A stretch of DNA of 64,000 nt from Ideonella alba (GCF_018069875.1 NZ_JAGQDF010000011.1:124001-188000), one strand, 5' to 3'; counted from the stretch's first letter, positions 9,845 to 19,346 are shown. Translations and numbers: made by a program. Notes: generated by a model from the sequence alone, not told the origin.

Positions 9845-10423
9845 ATGGCCTCGGACGGCATCAACCTCACCCACCAGTTCCTGATCGCCATGCCGGGCAT
9901 GCTGGACGGCCACTTCGCCGGTTCGGTGGTCTACCTCTGCGAGCACAACGCCCAGGGGGCGATGGGCCTGGTGATCAACAAGCCCACCGACATCACGCTC
10001 GGTTCCTTGTTCGAGAAGGTCGACCTGAGCCTGCCGGACGAGGCGCTGGCCGCCCAGCCGGTGTTCTTCGGTGGGCCGGTCCAGACCGAGCGCGGCTTCG
10101 TGCTGCACGAACCCCTGGGCGCGGACACCCCCGGCTTCGCCAGCACCCTGGCGGTGCCCGACGGACTGGCGATGACCACCAGCAAGGACGTGCTGGAGTC
10201 TGTTGCCGCCGGCCACGGGCCGCAGCGCCTGCTGGTCACGCTGGGCTACAGCGGCTGGGGCGCTGGCCAGCTCGAGGACGAGATCGGCCGCAACGGCTGG
10301 CTCACCGTGCCGGCCGATGCCGCGCTGGTGTTCGACACCCCCATCGAGCAGCGCTACCAGCGGGCGATGCAGCTGCTGGGCGTGGATCCGCGCATGCTGT
10401 CGCAGGAAGCGGGGCACGCGTGA
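9845..10423 (+). CDS. yqgE: UPF0301/YqgE (AlgH-like) family protein
   Basis: The 192-residue product matches the YqgE/AlgH family throughout: NLTHQFLIAMPGM at the N-terminus, VIYLCEH-type and MGLVINKP-type segments, then FGGPVQTERGFVLH. The family's biochemical role is not settled. A GTG at 9839 would add two residues, but the ATG at 9845 gives the family's usual MASD-type start. The gene overlaps ruvX by 4 bases, and the yqgE-ruvX pairing is common in proteobacteria. Confidence 0.92.
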   Translation: MASDGINLTHQFLIAMPGMLDGHFAGSVVYLCEHNAQGAMGLVINKPTDITLGSLFEKVDLSLPDEALAAQPVFFGGPVQTERGFVLHEPLGADTPGFASTLAVPDGLAMTTSKDVLESVAAGHGPQRLLVTLGYSGWGAGQLEDEIGRNGWLTVPADAALVFDTPIEQRYQRAMQLLGVDPRMLSQEAGHA

Positions 10424-10844
10424 GCGCGCCGAGCGCCCCCGCCCGCGCCACCGTCCCCCCGCCAGGCTCCCGCTTTCTCGCCTTCGATTTCGGCCTCAAG
10501 CGGGTGGGCGTGGCCAGCGGCAACCGCCTGCTCGGCGAAGGCCAGCCGCTGCGCACCATCGCCGCCGAAGGCGATGCCCGCTTTGCCGCCATCGGGCTGC
10601 TGATCCGCGAGTGGGAGCCCGACGCGCTGGTGGTGGGCGTGCCCTTCCACCCCGACGGCGCCGAGCACGACAATACCCGCCGTGCGCGCCGCTTCGCCCG
10701 CCAGCTGCACGGCCGCTTCGGCCTGCCGGTGCACGAGGTCGACGAGCGCTACACCACCACCGAGGCCCTGGCCGCCGGCGCGGCCGATGCCGACGCGGCC
10801 TCGGCCGCGATCATCCTGTCCCAATTCCTGCGGGAACACTGCGC

Positions 10845-10848
<4 letters not shown>
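10420..10848 (+). CDS. ruvX: Putative pre-16S rRNA nuclease / Holliday junction resolvase-like YqgF
   Basis: This 142-residue member of the RNase H-like YqgF family has a first acidic strand FDFGLKRVGVASG and a second conserved segment VDERYTTTEA. The family is linked to 5' maturation of 16S rRNA; the older annotation is Holliday junction resolvase. Translation probably starts at the GTG at 10420, which overlaps the yqgE stop (GTGA). The stop in turn overlaps the ATG of pyrR, so the three genes are likely translationally coupled. Confidence 0.93.
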
Positions 10849-11351
<503 letters not shown>

Positions 11352-11355
11352 CCTG

Positions 11356-12318
11356 ATGCTCTCCAAACGCAATCCGCAGCTCAACAGCCACGGCGAGCTG
11401 ATCCACCTGTTGTCGATCGAGGGCCTGCCGCGCGCGGTGCTGACCCACATCCTCGACACCGCCGGCACCTTCCTGTCGGTCAACGACCGCGAGGTCAAGA
11501 AAGTGCCGCTGCTGCGCGGCAAGAGCGTGTTCAACCTGTTCTTCGAGAACAGCACGCGCACCCGCACCACCTTCGAGATCGCCGCCAAGCGCCTGTCGGC
11601 CGACGTCATCAACCTGGACATCGCCAAGTCCAGCGCGTCCAAGGGCGAGAGCCTGCTCGACACCATCGCCAACCTCAGCGCGATGCATGCCGACATGTTC
11701 GTGGTGCGCCACTCCGAGAGCGGCGCGCCCTACCTGATCGCCCAGCACTGCGCGCCGCATGTGCACGTGGTCAATGCCGGTGACGGCCGTCATGCGCACC
11801 CCACGCAGGGCCTGCTGGACATGTACACCATCCGGCATTTCAAGAAGGACTTCACCCAGCTCAGCGTGGCCATCGTCGGCGACATCGTGCACTCGCGCGT
11901 GGCCCGCTCGGACATCCACGCGCTGACCACGCTGGGCGTGCCCGACATCCGCGCGGTGGGTCCCAAGACCCTGGTGCCGGGCGACCTGCGCGAGATGGGC
12001 GTGCGCGTGTGCCACGACATGGCCGAGGGCATCCGCGGCGCCGACGTGATCATCATGCTGCGCCTGCAGAACGAGCGCATGAGCGGCGCGATGTTGCCCA
12101 GTGCCGGCGAGTACTTCAAGCACTACGGCCTGACGCCCGACAAGCTGGCGCTGGCCAAGCCCGACTGCATCGTGATGCACCCGGGCCCGATCAACCGCGG
12201 CGTCGAGATCGACTCGGCCGTGGCCGACGGCACCCACAGCGTGATCCTGCCGCAGGTGACCTTCGGCATCGCGGTGCGCATGGCGGTCATGTCGATCATT
12301 GCAGGTAACGAAGCATGA
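11356..12318 (+). CDS. pyrB: Aspartate carbamoyltransferase catalytic subunit
   Basis: This 320-residue enzyme condenses carbamoyl phosphate with aspartate, the committed step of pyrimidine synthesis. The carbamoyl-phosphate loop [12 protein letters not shown] lies at about residues 63-74, and [12 protein letters not shown] supplies the conserved His-Pro-Thr-Gln segment. The gene starts 4 bases after pyrR, and its stop overlaps the start of the dihydroorotase-like gene (ATGA). This overlap is typical of the Pseudomonas-type PyrB/PyrC' dodecamer pair. Confidence 0.96.
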   Translation: MLSKRNPQLNSHGELIHLLSIEGLPRAVLTHILDTAGTFLSVNDREVKKVPLLRGKSVFNLFFENSTRTRTTFEIAAKRLSADVINLDIAKSSASKGESLLDTIANLSAMHADMFVVRHSESGAPYLIAQHCAPHVHVVNAGDGRHAHPTQGLLDMYTIRHFKKDFTQLSVAIVGDIVHSRVARSDIHALTTLGVPDIRAVGPKTLVPGDLREMGVRVCHDMAEGIRGADVIIMLRLQNERMSGAMLPSAGEYFKHYGLTPDKLALAKPDCIVMHPGPINRGVEIDSAVADGTHSVILPQVTFGIAVRMAVMSIIAGNEA

Positions 12319-13619
12319 AGATCCTGATCAAAGGCGGCCGGGTGATCGACCCGGCCACCGGCCGCGACGAGCCCGCCGACGTGGCGGTGGCGGCCGGCCG
12401 CATCGTGGCGATCGGCCAGACCCCTACCGGCTTCGACGCCGCTCGTGTGATCGACGCCAGCGGCTGCATCGTCGCGCCCGGTCTGGTCGACCTGGCGGCG
12501 CGCCTGCGCGAGCCGGGCCATGAACACGAGGGCATGCTCGAGAGTGAGCTCAACGCGGCCGCCGCCGGCGGCGTGACCAGCCTGGTCTGCCCGCCCGACA
12601 CCGACCCCGCACTGGACGAGCCCGGCCTGGTCGACATGCTGAAGTTCCGCGCCCGCAAGCTCAGCCTGTGCCGCTTGTTCCCGCTGGGTGCGCTGACGCG
12701 TGGCCTGAAGGGCGAGGCGATCACCGAGATGGCCGAGCTCACCGAGAGCGGCTGCGTCGGCTTCTCGCAGGCCGAGGTGCCGATCCGTGACACCCTGGTG
12801 CTGCAGCGCGCGCTGCAGTACGCCGCCACCTACGGCTACACCGTGTGGCTGCGTCCCCAGGACAGCTGGCTGGGCAAGGGCGTGGCCGCCAGCGGCGCCG
12901 TGGCCACCCGCATGGGCCTGTCGGGCGTGCCGGTGGCGGCCGAGACCATCGCGCTGCACACCATCTTCGAGCTGATGCGGGTGACCGGCGCGCGGGTGCA
13001 CCTGTGCCGCCTGTCCAGCGCCGCCGGGGTTGAGCTGCTGCGCCGCGCCAAGGCCGAGGGCCTGAAGGTCACGGCCGACGTCAGCATCAACTCGCTGCAC
13101 CTGACCGACGTCGACATCGGCTACTTCAACCCGGCGATGCGCCTGAACCCCCCGCTGCGCCAGCAGGCCGACCGCGCCGCACTGCGCGCCGCGCTGGCCG
13201 ACGGCACGATCGACGCGCTGGTTTCCGACCACACGCCGGTGGAGGCCGACGCGAAGAACCTGCCCTTCGGCGAGGCCGAGCCCGGCGCCACCGGGCTGGA
13301 ACTGCTGCTGAGCATGGCGCTGAAATGGGGCCAGGACAGTGGCCTGGGCCTGGGCGAGACCTTGTCGCGCATCACCAGCCGCCCGGTGGCGGTGCTGGGC
13401 GAGGCGCTGGGTTCGCTGGCCGAAAGCGCGGGCCGCCTGGCCGAGGGCGGCGTGGCCGACCTGTGCGTGTTCGACCCCGCCGCCATCTGGCAGGTCGAGC
13501 CCGCCGGTCTGCGCAGCCAGGGCAAGCACACGCCCTTCGACTTCGCCACCAGCGGCACCGCGCTGCCGGGCCGGGTGCGCGCCACCGTGGTGGCCGGTAC
13601 CGTGGCCTACCAGGCCTGA
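12315..13619 (+). CDS. pyrX: Dihydroorotase-like PyrC' (PyrX), metal ligands missing
   Basis: The 434-residue protein has the amidohydrolase fold of type I dihydroorotase, but active-site metal ligands are gone. The expected D-x-H-x-H-x-REPG reads [10 protein letters not shown] at residues 59-68 (Ala61 and Arg63 in place of His). The usual CHVS-type motif reads CRLSS, and the VTPHH-type motif reads VTADVS. The later SDH segment (SDHTP) is retained. In Pseudomonas the inactive PyrC' is a structural partner needed by PyrB, and the 4-base overlap with pyrB here fits that role. A catalytic pyrC should then exist elsewhere in the genome. Annotation as an active dihydroorotase would be misleading. 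Confidence 0.87.
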   Translation: MKILIKGGRVIDPATGRDEPADVAVAAGRIVAIGQTPTGFDAARVIDASGCIVAPGLVDLAARLREPGHEHEGMLESELNAAAAGGVTSLVCPPDTDPALDEPGLVDMLKFRARKLSLCRLFPLGALTRGLKGEAITEMAELTESGCVGFSQAEVPIRDTLVLQRALQYAATYGYTVWLRPQDSWLGKGVAASGAVATRMGLSGVPVAAETIALHTIFELMRVTGARVHLCRLSSAAGVELLRRAKAEGLKVTADVSINSLHLTDVDIGYFNPAMRLNPPLRQQADRAALRAALADGTIDALVSDHTPVEADAKNLPFGEAEPGATGLELLLSMALKWGQDSGLGLGETLSRITSRPVAVLGEALGSLAESAGRLAEGGVADLCVFDPAAIWQVEPAGLRSQGKHTPFDFATSGTALPGRVRATVVAGTVAYQA

Positions 13620-14362
13620 TGCCGGCGCTGCGTGCGCTGGGCCGCAGCGTCGGCCTGGTGCTTCACGTGCTGCACGGCATGCTGCTGATGGCGCTGCTGT
13701 GGCGGCGCCTGGACGAGTCGGGCCGGCAGCAGCGCATCCAGTGGTGGAGCGCCAAGCTGCTGCGCCGCGCCGGGCTCACGCTGACCGTGCGCGGCGCCCC
13801 ACGCCCCGGTGGTGCGCTGCTGGTGGCCAACCACGTCAGCTGGCTGGATATTGCCGCCATCCATGCCGCCTGCCCGCAGGCGCGCTTCGTCAGCAAGGCC
13901 GACGTCAAGCGCTGGCCGCTGCTGGGCTGGCTGATCGCCGGCGCCGGCACGCTGTTCATCGAACGCGAGCGCAAGCGCGACGCGATGCGCATGGTCCACG
14001 AGATGGCTGCCGCGCTGCAACGCGGCGAGACCGTGGCAGTGTTCCCCGAAGGCACCACCGGCGCCGGCGCCACCGTGCTGCCCTTCCACGCCAACCTGCT
14101 GCAGGCCGCGATCGCGGTGGCCGCACCGATCCAGCCGGTGGCCCTGCGCTTTGCCGAGCCTGGCCAGCCCTTTTCGGTGGCGGCGCAGTACATCGGCGAC
14201 ACCACGTTGCTGCAGAGCCTGTGGCGCGTGCTGGCCGCGCAGGGCCTGAGCGTCGACGTCGATTTCCTGCCGCCGCAGGCCAGCGCGCATGCCGAGCGGC
14301 GTGCACTGGCGGCGGCGTTGCAGCAGCAGATCCAGCAGCGGCTGGATGAGCAAGTGGTCTGA
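13619..14362 (+). CDS. plsC: 1-acyl-sn-glycerol-3-phosphate acyltransferase
   Basis: This 247-residue membrane-associated acyltransferase is expected to convert lysophosphatidic acid to phosphatidic acid. The catalytic HX4D motif is NHVSWLD (about residues 63-69), and the substrate motif is FPEGTT (about 143-148). A hydrophobic N-terminal segment is present. The ATG at 13619 shares one base with the pyrX stop (TGATG), so plsC appears to be the last gene of the yqgE-pyr operon. Assignment to PlsC rather than another acyltransferase of the same superfamily rests on motifs and size. Confidence 0.85.
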   Translation: MPALRALGRSVGLVLHVLHGMLLMALLWRRLDESGRQQRIQWWSAKLLRRAGLTLTVRGAPRPGGALLVANHVSWLDIAAIHAACPQARFVSKADVKRWPLLGWLIAGAGTLFIERERKRDAMRMVHEMAAALQRGETVAVFPEGTTGAGATVLPFHANLLQAAIAVAAPIQPVALRFAEPGQPFSVAAQYIGDTTLLQSLWRVLAAQGLSVDVDFLPPQASAHAERRALAAALQQQIQQRLDEQVV

Positions 14363-14445
14363 CTGCAGAGGTTCGCGCGCAGCCAAGGCCTGAGCGGCCT
14401 GGGTCTGTCGTCGCAGACGGTGGCGGTCGGCTGCGCCGACGTCCA

Positions 14446-14469
14446 CGGTCCGGCTTGCAAGCCGGACCG
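14446..14469. repeat. Perfect 24-base palindrome
   Basis: Both 12-base halves are exact reverse complements (left half CGGTCCGGCTTG). A second hairpin with 10-base arms (CAGACAGTCC / GGACTGTCTG) and a 5-base loop follows at 14481-14505. Confidence 0.8.
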
Positions 14470-14536
14470 GCTCCGCGGGGCAGACAGTCCGCAGTGGACT
14501 GTCTGATGATCCCGCTCCGCCCCCTGTGGTGCTCGA

Positions 14537-14626
14537 ACTGCAGGGCGGCCCACAAACTCGCTCCGCTCGCCTGCGGCTCGCTCTGCTCAAACAATGTGGG
14601 CCAGTCAGAAGGGAATGCCCTGCAGT
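14537..14626. repeat. Long composite hairpin, 18-base left arm
   Basis: The left arm ACTGCAGGGC + GGCCCACA (14537-14554) pairs with TGTGGGCC (14595-14602) and GCCCTGCAGT (14617-14626). A 14-base bulge separates the two right-arm blocks. Confidence 0.7.
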
Positions 14627-14736
14627 CCTGCGCTCCTCGGCGCCCCCGACAGCGCCGCCAGTCCCTGGCCGCTCGGTCCTTGTCTGGGGCAGCCGTTGCG
14701 GGACTGCGCGCGTGGGCAGTCTCAAAACGGTGGCCA

Positions 14737-14822
14737 GCGAGGTGGGGGAAAGGGGTCGAACGAAGTCAAGGAGGAGGCCGCAGGCCGGGGGACATGAGAG
14801 AGACCCCTTTCTCCCACCTCGC
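14737..14822. repeat. Inverted repeat with 21-base arms
   Basis: Bases 14737-14757 are the reverse complement of 14802-14822 with one mismatch, separated by 44 bases. There is no T-run, so it is not a classic intrinsic terminator. It more likely belongs to a palindromic repeat family. Confidence 0.75.
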
Positions 14823-14893
14823 CTCAACCACCTCCGCGTGCAATGACTGCCATGGGCAGCCAGCTGCCATCTGATTGGGTCGCGCCGATCAGC

Positions 14894-16768
14894 CTATCGC
14901 GAGTGCGATGTCAACCTGGCCAGCGGCGTCGACGCGCTGACCCCCGGCGCCACGCGGCGGCGGCCCGGCGCTGGCACGGCGGGTTGCGTGCCGTCTTCGT
15001 TGGGGGCCTGGCGGCGCATGGCCACGCCCACCGCCAGGATGTCGATGACCAGCAGGTGCAGGATGCGGCTGACCATGGGCACATGGGTGGCCACGTCCTC
15101 GTCGTGGTCGACGATCAGCACCGCATCGGCCTTGCGGGCCAGCGGGCTCTGGCTGGCGGTGATGGCCACCACCGCGGCGCCGCGGGCGTGGGCGATGTCG
15201 ACCACCTCCAGCAGCTCGGGCACCTTGCCGGAGCTGCTGATCACCACCACCACGTCGCGCGGCCCCAGCACGCCGGCGGCCAGCACCTGCAGCCGCGGGT
15301 CGGTGCAGGCATTGCACCCAATGCCGAAACGCAGGAACTTGAACTGCGCGTCCTGGGCCACCACGCCGTAGTGGCCGCTGGCATGGAACTCGATGCGCTG
15401 AGCACCGTTGAGCAGCTCGATGGCCCGCTCGATCGACTCGCGGTTGAGCTGATCACGCACCTGCAGGATGGCCGAGGCGGTGTTGCCCAGCACCTTGGCG
15501 CCCAGCTCGTTCATCGAGTCGCTCTGCTGCACCTGCACGTGGCTGACCGGGATGGTGCCGGTCAGGCCCGAGGCCAGGCGCAGCTTGAAGTCGGACAGGC
15601 CCTCGCAGCCCAGCGAGCGGCAGAAGCGGATGACGGTGGGCTGGCTCACCTCGGCGGCGCGAGCGATCTCGGCGATCGGGTCGCCCAGCACGGTGCGCGG
15701 CTGGGCCAGCACGTGCTCGGCCACGCGCTTCTCGGCCGGCGACAGCCCCGGAATGGCGCGGCGGATCTGGTCGAGGATGGCGCTGCCGCTGCCGGTCTCC
15801 AGCGAGCGCAGCTGTGCCTCGAGGATGGCCGAGGCGCCCACGAACGTGGCGTTGGGCGCGGTGATCACGTAGGTGGGGATGGCCTTGACGTAGTCGGTGA
15901 AGCGGCCCTTGTCCTCGAAGCGGGCGCGGAAGGGCGAGCGGTCGAAGTACTCGCCCAGGCGTGGCACGATGCCGCCGCCGATGTAGATGCCGCCGAACGC
16001 ACCCAGGGTGACCGCCAGGTTGCTGGCCGCGGTGCCCAGCAGGCCGCAGAAGACCTCGAGCGTGTCCATGCAGACACGGTCGGCGCCGGCCAGCGCGCGC
16101 TGGGTGATGTCTGGCGCGGAAAGTGCTTCGGCCTTCACGCCGGCGTGCTCGGCCAGCGCGCGGTACATCAGCTCCAGGCCCGACCCCGACAACAGGCGCT
16201 CGAAGGACACATGCGAAAACTGCTTCCAGGCGAAGCGCAGGATGGCGATCTCGCGCTCGTCGTGCGGCGCGAAGCTGGTGTGGCCGCCTTCGGTGCCCAG
16301 TGCCACCCAGCCGTCGGCGGCCGGGATCAGGCCCGACACGCCCAGGCCCGAGCCGGAACCGAGCAGGCCGATCACGCTGGGCTCGCGCGGCGCACCGCTG
16401 CCCACCTGCCGGCGCTGCTCCACGCTCAGGCGCGGCAGGGCCATCGCCAGGGCCGTGAAGTCGTTGACCACCACCAGGGTCTCGAAGCCCAGGCGTTCGC
16501 GCATCTGCTCGATCGAGAACTGCCAGTGGTAGTTGGTCATCCGCACCAGGTCGCCATCCACCGGGTTGGCAATCGCCACCGCGGCGTGGCGGATCGTGGT
16601 GCTGGGCAGCCCGCCCAGGAAGGCGCTGATCGCGGCGTGAAAATCGGCGTGGTCGGCGCAGCGCAGCGACGCGGCGTGGTCGAATCGGCCTGGCGCGGTT
16701 TCCAGCGCGAAGCGGGCGTAGGTGCCGCCGATGTCGGCGATCAGGCGAGGGTGCTCGAAGGGCGTCAT
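14894..16768 (-). CDS. glk: Bifunctional glucokinase / RpiR-family regulator
   Basis: This 624-residue fusion has two parts. Residues 1-~325 are a ROK-unrelated bacterial glucokinase (LIADIGGTYARFAL phosphate loop, VVNDFTALAM with catalytic Asp, TEGGHTSFAP). Residues ~335-600 are an RpiR regulator with an N-terminal helix-turn-helix (IARAAEVSQPTVIRFCRSLG) and a C-terminal SIS sugar-phosphate domain (VVVVISSSGKVPELLEVVD). Such fusions are known in Burkholderiales and relate to the HexR group. The enzyme phosphorylates glucose, and the SIS domain could sense a downstream sugar phosphate, tying flux to transcription. It is divergent from a second glucokinase gene, with two candidate operators in between. 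About 35 C-terminal residues beyond the SIS domain are unassigned. Confidence 0.93.
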   Translation of the reverse strand: MTPFEHPRLIADIGGTYARFALETAPGRFDHAASLRCADHADFHAAISAFLGGLPSTTIRHAAVAIANPVDGDLVRMTNYHWQFSIEQMRERLGFETLVVVNDFTALAMALPRLSVEQRRQVGSGAPREPSVIGLLGSGSGLGVSGLIPAADGWVALGTEGGHTSFAPHDEREIAILRFAWKQFSHVSFERLLSGSGLELMYRALAEHAGVKAEALSAPDITQRALAGADRVCMDTLEVFCGLLGTAASNLAVTLGAFGGIYIGGGIVPRLGEYFDRSPFRARFEDKGRFTDYVKAIPTYVITAPNATFVGASAILEAQLRSLETGSGSAILDQIRRAIPGLSPAEKRVAEHVLAQPRTVLGDPIAEIARAAEVSQPTVIRFCRSLGCEGLSDFKLRLASGLTGTIPVSHVQVQQSDSMNELGAKVLGNTASAILQVRDQLNRESIERAIELLNGAQRIEFHASGHYGVVAQDAQFKFLRFGIGCNACTDPRLQVLAAGVLGPRDVVVVISSSGKVPELLEVVDIAHARGAAVVAITASQSPLARKADAVLIVDHDEDVATHVPMVSRILHLLVIDILAVGVAMRRQAPNEDGTQPAVPAPGRRRVAPGVSASTPLARLTSHSR

Positions 16769-16867
16769 GGGACGGCGGCCGCGGGGGCTGGGTTCGCCCG
16801 ATTGTCCACCAGCCGGCCAGGGGCCGGCCGGCGCATCGCACTGGGGTTGTCGGGGATGGATTTTGTT

Positions 16868-16882
16868 GGTAGCTTCACTACA
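16868..16882. promoter_or_regulatory. Candidate RpiR/HexR-type operator, site 1
   Basis: On the minus strand this reads TGTAGT-GAA-GCTACC, close to the palindrome TGTAGT-NNN-GCTACA found at other sugar genes in the window. It lies 100 bases upstream of the glk-rpiR start, in the divergent promoter region. Confidence 0.6.
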
Positions 16883-16933
16883 TTACCGACCAGCTTACCG
16901 GAAAGTGCTGCCGACACACCGGGTTCAAACGGG

Positions 16934-16948
16934 TGTAGTTTTGCTAAA
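16934..16948. promoter_or_regulatory. Candidate RpiR/HexR-type operator, site 2
   Basis: TGTAGT-TTT-GCTAAA, ending 8 bases before the ATG of the second glucokinase gene. One half-site base deviates from the shared palindrome. Its position would let a bound protein block transcription or initiation. Confidence 0.65.
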
Positions 16949-16956
16949 GTTGCTTC

Positions 16957-17970
16957 ATGAGTCCGGCGCACCTCGCCTCTGTTGACATGGCCGCCCCGCA
17001 CGGCCCCTGGCTGGTTGCCGACATCGGCGGCACCAACGCACGCCTGGGCTGGGTCGAAGGCCCCGGTGGCGATATCCGCCACGTACGCACCTTGCCGGTG
17101 CTGGGCCATGCGCACCCGCACGATGCGGTGCGGGCCTACCTGGCCCAGGTCGGGCCGCTGGTCGACGGCCCCGCGGTGCCGCGTCGCGCCGCGCTGGCCG
17201 TGGCCACCGCCGTGGGACACGACGAGGTGGCCTTCACCAACAGCCACTGGCGCTTCTCCGCCCGCGCGCTGCAGCAGACGCTGGGCCTGGAGCGCCTGCA
17301 GGTGCTCAATGACTTCGAGGCGCTGGCCCTGTCGCTGCCGCGGCTGGGGGCCGGACAGCTGCGCGCCATCGGCCCCGGCCTGCCGCGGCCCGAGGGCACG
17401 CTGGCCGTCATCGGCCCGGGCGCCGGTCTGGGCGTGGGTGGCGTCACCCGCACCCGCCACGGCTGGGTGGCGTTGCCGGGCGAAGGTGGCCATGCCACGC
17501 TGGCGCCGGCCGACGAGTTCGAGAGCGCGGTGCTGGCCGCCGCACGCACCCGCTTCGATCATGTCTCGGCCGAGCGGCTGCTCTCGGGCATCGGCCTGCC
17601 GGTGCTGCATGCCTCGGTGGCCGAGGCCATGGGGCAGGCGGTCGAGCTGTTGCCGGCCGAACAGATCGTCGAGCGCGGCGTGGCCGGCGCCGATGCGCTG
17701 TGCGAGCGCACCCTGGACACCTTCTGCGCGATGCTCGGCGGCTTCGCCGGCAGCGTGGCGCTCACGCTGGGCGCGCGCGGCGGCGTGTATGTGGGCGGCG
17801 GCATCGTGCCGCGCCTGGGCGAGCGCTTCTTCCAGTCGCGCTTCCGCGAGCGCTTCGAGGCCAAGGGGCGCTTCCGCGGCTACCTGCACGCCATCCCGAC
17901 CGCGCTGATCACCGACACGCTGGCCGCGCTCACCGGCGCCGCCTTCGCGATCGAGCAGGACGGCGTTTGA
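16957..17970 (+). CDS. glk: Glucokinase (stand-alone)
   Basis: This 337-residue glucokinase of the E. coli Glk type has the ATP loop VADIGGTNARLGW, the NSHWRFS segment, catalytic Asp in LNDFEALALSLPRLG, and the sugar-binding EGGHATLAP. It is a clear paralogue of the kinase half of the divergent fusion gene. The ATG at 16957 is used here. A second in-frame ATG at 16987 gives 327 residues, nearer the E. coli length, and neither has a good ribosome-binding site. The stop overlaps the likely TTG start of the MATE gene (TTGA). Its product would feed glucose released from maltodextrins into central metabolism. Confidence 0.93.
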   Translation: MSPAHLASVDMAAPHGPWLVADIGGTNARLGWVEGPGGDIRHVRTLPVLGHAHPHDAVRAYLAQVGPLVDGPAVPRRAALAVATAVGHDEVAFTNSHWRFSARALQQTLGLERLQVLNDFEALALSLPRLGAGQLRAIGPGLPRPEGTLAVIGPGAGLGVGGVTRTRHGWVALPGEGGHATLAPADEFESAVLAAARTRFDHVSAERLLSGIGLPVLHASVAEAMGQAVELLPAEQIVERGVAGADALCERTLDTFCAMLGGFAGSVALTLGARGGVYVGGGIVPRLGERFFQSRFRERFEAKGRFRGYLHAIPTALITDTLAALTGAAFAIEQDGV

Positions 17971-19334
17971 GCGGCCAGGGCGCAGCGCCGCGGCCGCGGC
18001 TGCTGCCGCTGATCTGGCCGCTGTACCTGGAGCTGTGGCTGGGCGTGGCCGTGGGCATCGTCGGCACCGCGCTGGCGGCGCGCGGCGGCGACGCGGCCGG
18101 CGGCGCCTTCGCGATCGCCCACCAGCTGGCGGCCATGCTCTTCGTGCTGTTTCGCATCATTGGCGCCGGTGCCAGCGTGGTGCTGACCCAGCGCCTGGGC
18201 GCCGGACAGCGCGACCAGGCCGATGCGGTGGCGCTGGCCACGCTGGGCGCCAGCACCTGGCTGGGGGGTGGCACGGGTCTGGCCTGTGTGCTCTTCGCAC
18301 ACCCCTTGCTGACGCTTCTGAACACGCCGCCCGAGGTGCTGCCGCTCGCTGCCCCGTTCCTTCGCCTGCTGGGCGCCTCACTGCTGCTGGACGCCTGGAA
18401 CGCGTCGATGGCGGCGGTGATGCGCTCGCACCTTCGGGCGCGGGACACGTTGATGGTGATCGTGGCGATGCATGCCACGCACCTGGCGCTGAGTCTGCCG
18501 CTGATGCTGGGCTGGGGACCGCTGCCGGCCTGGGGGCTGAGCGGCTTTGCGCTGGCCTTGCTGGTGTCGCGGGCGCTGGGCGTGGGCCTGCACCTGCTGC
18601 TGTGGGGCCGGCGCCTGCAGCTGCGCCCGCGGGCCGCCGACTGGTGGCGCCTGCCGCGCGCCGAGCTGGCCGCGGTGCTGCACATCGGCCTGCCTGGCGC
18701 GGCCGAGAACATCGCCTGGCGGCTGTGCTTCATGGCCAGCCTGGCGGTGGTGGGCCTGCTGGGCGCGGCGGCGCTGGCCACGCATGCCTACGTGATGCAG
18801 GTGATGATGGGCGTGCTGCTGTTCGGCGCGGCCACCGGCATCGCGGTGGAGATCGTGGTCGGCCACCTGGTGGGGGCCGGCCGGCTGCGCGAGGCCGACC
18901 GTCTGCTGCGCCGCGCGATGGGCGTGGGCCTGGCGGTCAGCACCGGGCTGGCCTTGGCGGTGGCGCTGGCCGGACCGTGGCTGATGCGGCTGTTCACCCG
19001 CGACGAGGCGATCATCGCCATGGGCGTGCGCCTGCTGTGGCTGACGGTGGCCGTCGAATCCGGCCGCACCTTCAACCTGGTGGTGATCAATGCACTGCGT
19101 GCCACCGGTGACGCGCGCTACCCGGTGATGGCCGGCACCGCGTCGATGCTGGTGGTGCTGGCCGGCGGCAGCTGGGCGCTGGGCATCGGCCTGGGTTGGG
19201 GCCTGCCCGGCCTGTGGGTGGCCTACGCGGCCGACGAGTGGCTGCGCGGCCTGCTGATGTGGCGGCGCTGGGTGCGGCTGCGCTGGGTGCCGTATGCGCG
19301 GGCCACGCATCGGCGCCTGCGGCCGGCTGCCTGA
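17967..19334 (+). CDS. MATE-family efflux protein
   Basis: This 455-residue integral membrane protein has about twelve hydrophobic helices and two similar halves, as in the MATE (NorM/DinF) multidrug and toxin exporters. No suitable ATG lies near the family's N-terminus. The TTG at 17967 overlaps the glk stop as TTGA and places the first helix (LIWPLYLELWLGVAVGIVGT) normally, so I take it as the start. The substrate is not predictable. Its coupling to the glucokinase gene is odd for a drug exporter; it may simply share the promoter or export a sugar-related compound. Confidence 0.82.
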   Translation: MSGQGAAPRPRLLPLIWPLYLELWLGVAVGIVGTALAARGGDAAGGAFAIAHQLAAMLFVLFRIIGAGASVVLTQRLGAGQRDQADAVALATLGASTWLGGGTGLACVLFAHPLLTLLNTPPEVLPLAAPFLRLLGASLLLDAWNASMAAVMRSHLRARDTLMVIVAMHATHLALSLPLMLGWGPLPAWGLSGFALALLVSRALGVGLHLLLWGRRLQLRPRAADWWRLPRAELAAVLHIGLPGAAENIAWRLCFMASLAVVGLLGAAALATHAYVMQVMMGVLLFGAATGIAVEIVVGHLVGAGRLREADRLLRRAMGVGLAVSTGLALAVALAGPWLMRLFTRDEAIIAMGVRLLWLTVAVESGRTFNLVVINALRATGDARYPVMAGTASMLVVLAGGSWALGIGLGWGLPGLWVAYAADEWLRGLLMWRRWVRLRWVPYARATHRRLRPAA

Positions 19335-19346
19335 ACTGGGACGCCC

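Larger units (their letters stand above)
14363..14893. other. 531-base non-coding stretch dense in inverted repeats
   Basis: No frame in this interval resembles a protein. It sits between the converging plsC and glk-rpiR genes and contains at least five hairpin-forming inverted repeats in tandem (14446-14469, 14481-14505, 14537-14626, 14659-14706, 14737-14822). The 14555-14594 loop is built from short repeats of the type CGCTCCGCTCGC. It could be a cluster of interspersed palindromic elements that also ends transcription from both sides. Confidence 0.7.

Noticed and set aside
9785-10417. Upstream extension of the photolyase frame
   Set aside because: The added ~210 residues overlap the divergent yqgE gene and do not resemble photolyase; the family start is at 9784.
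14455-14874. Plus-strand open frames in the hairpin-rich gap (about 100-140 codons)
   Set aside because: Cys/Arg/Ser-rich translations without a ribosome-binding site, and three overlapping frames are open at once. This is typical of GC-rich non-coding DNA.
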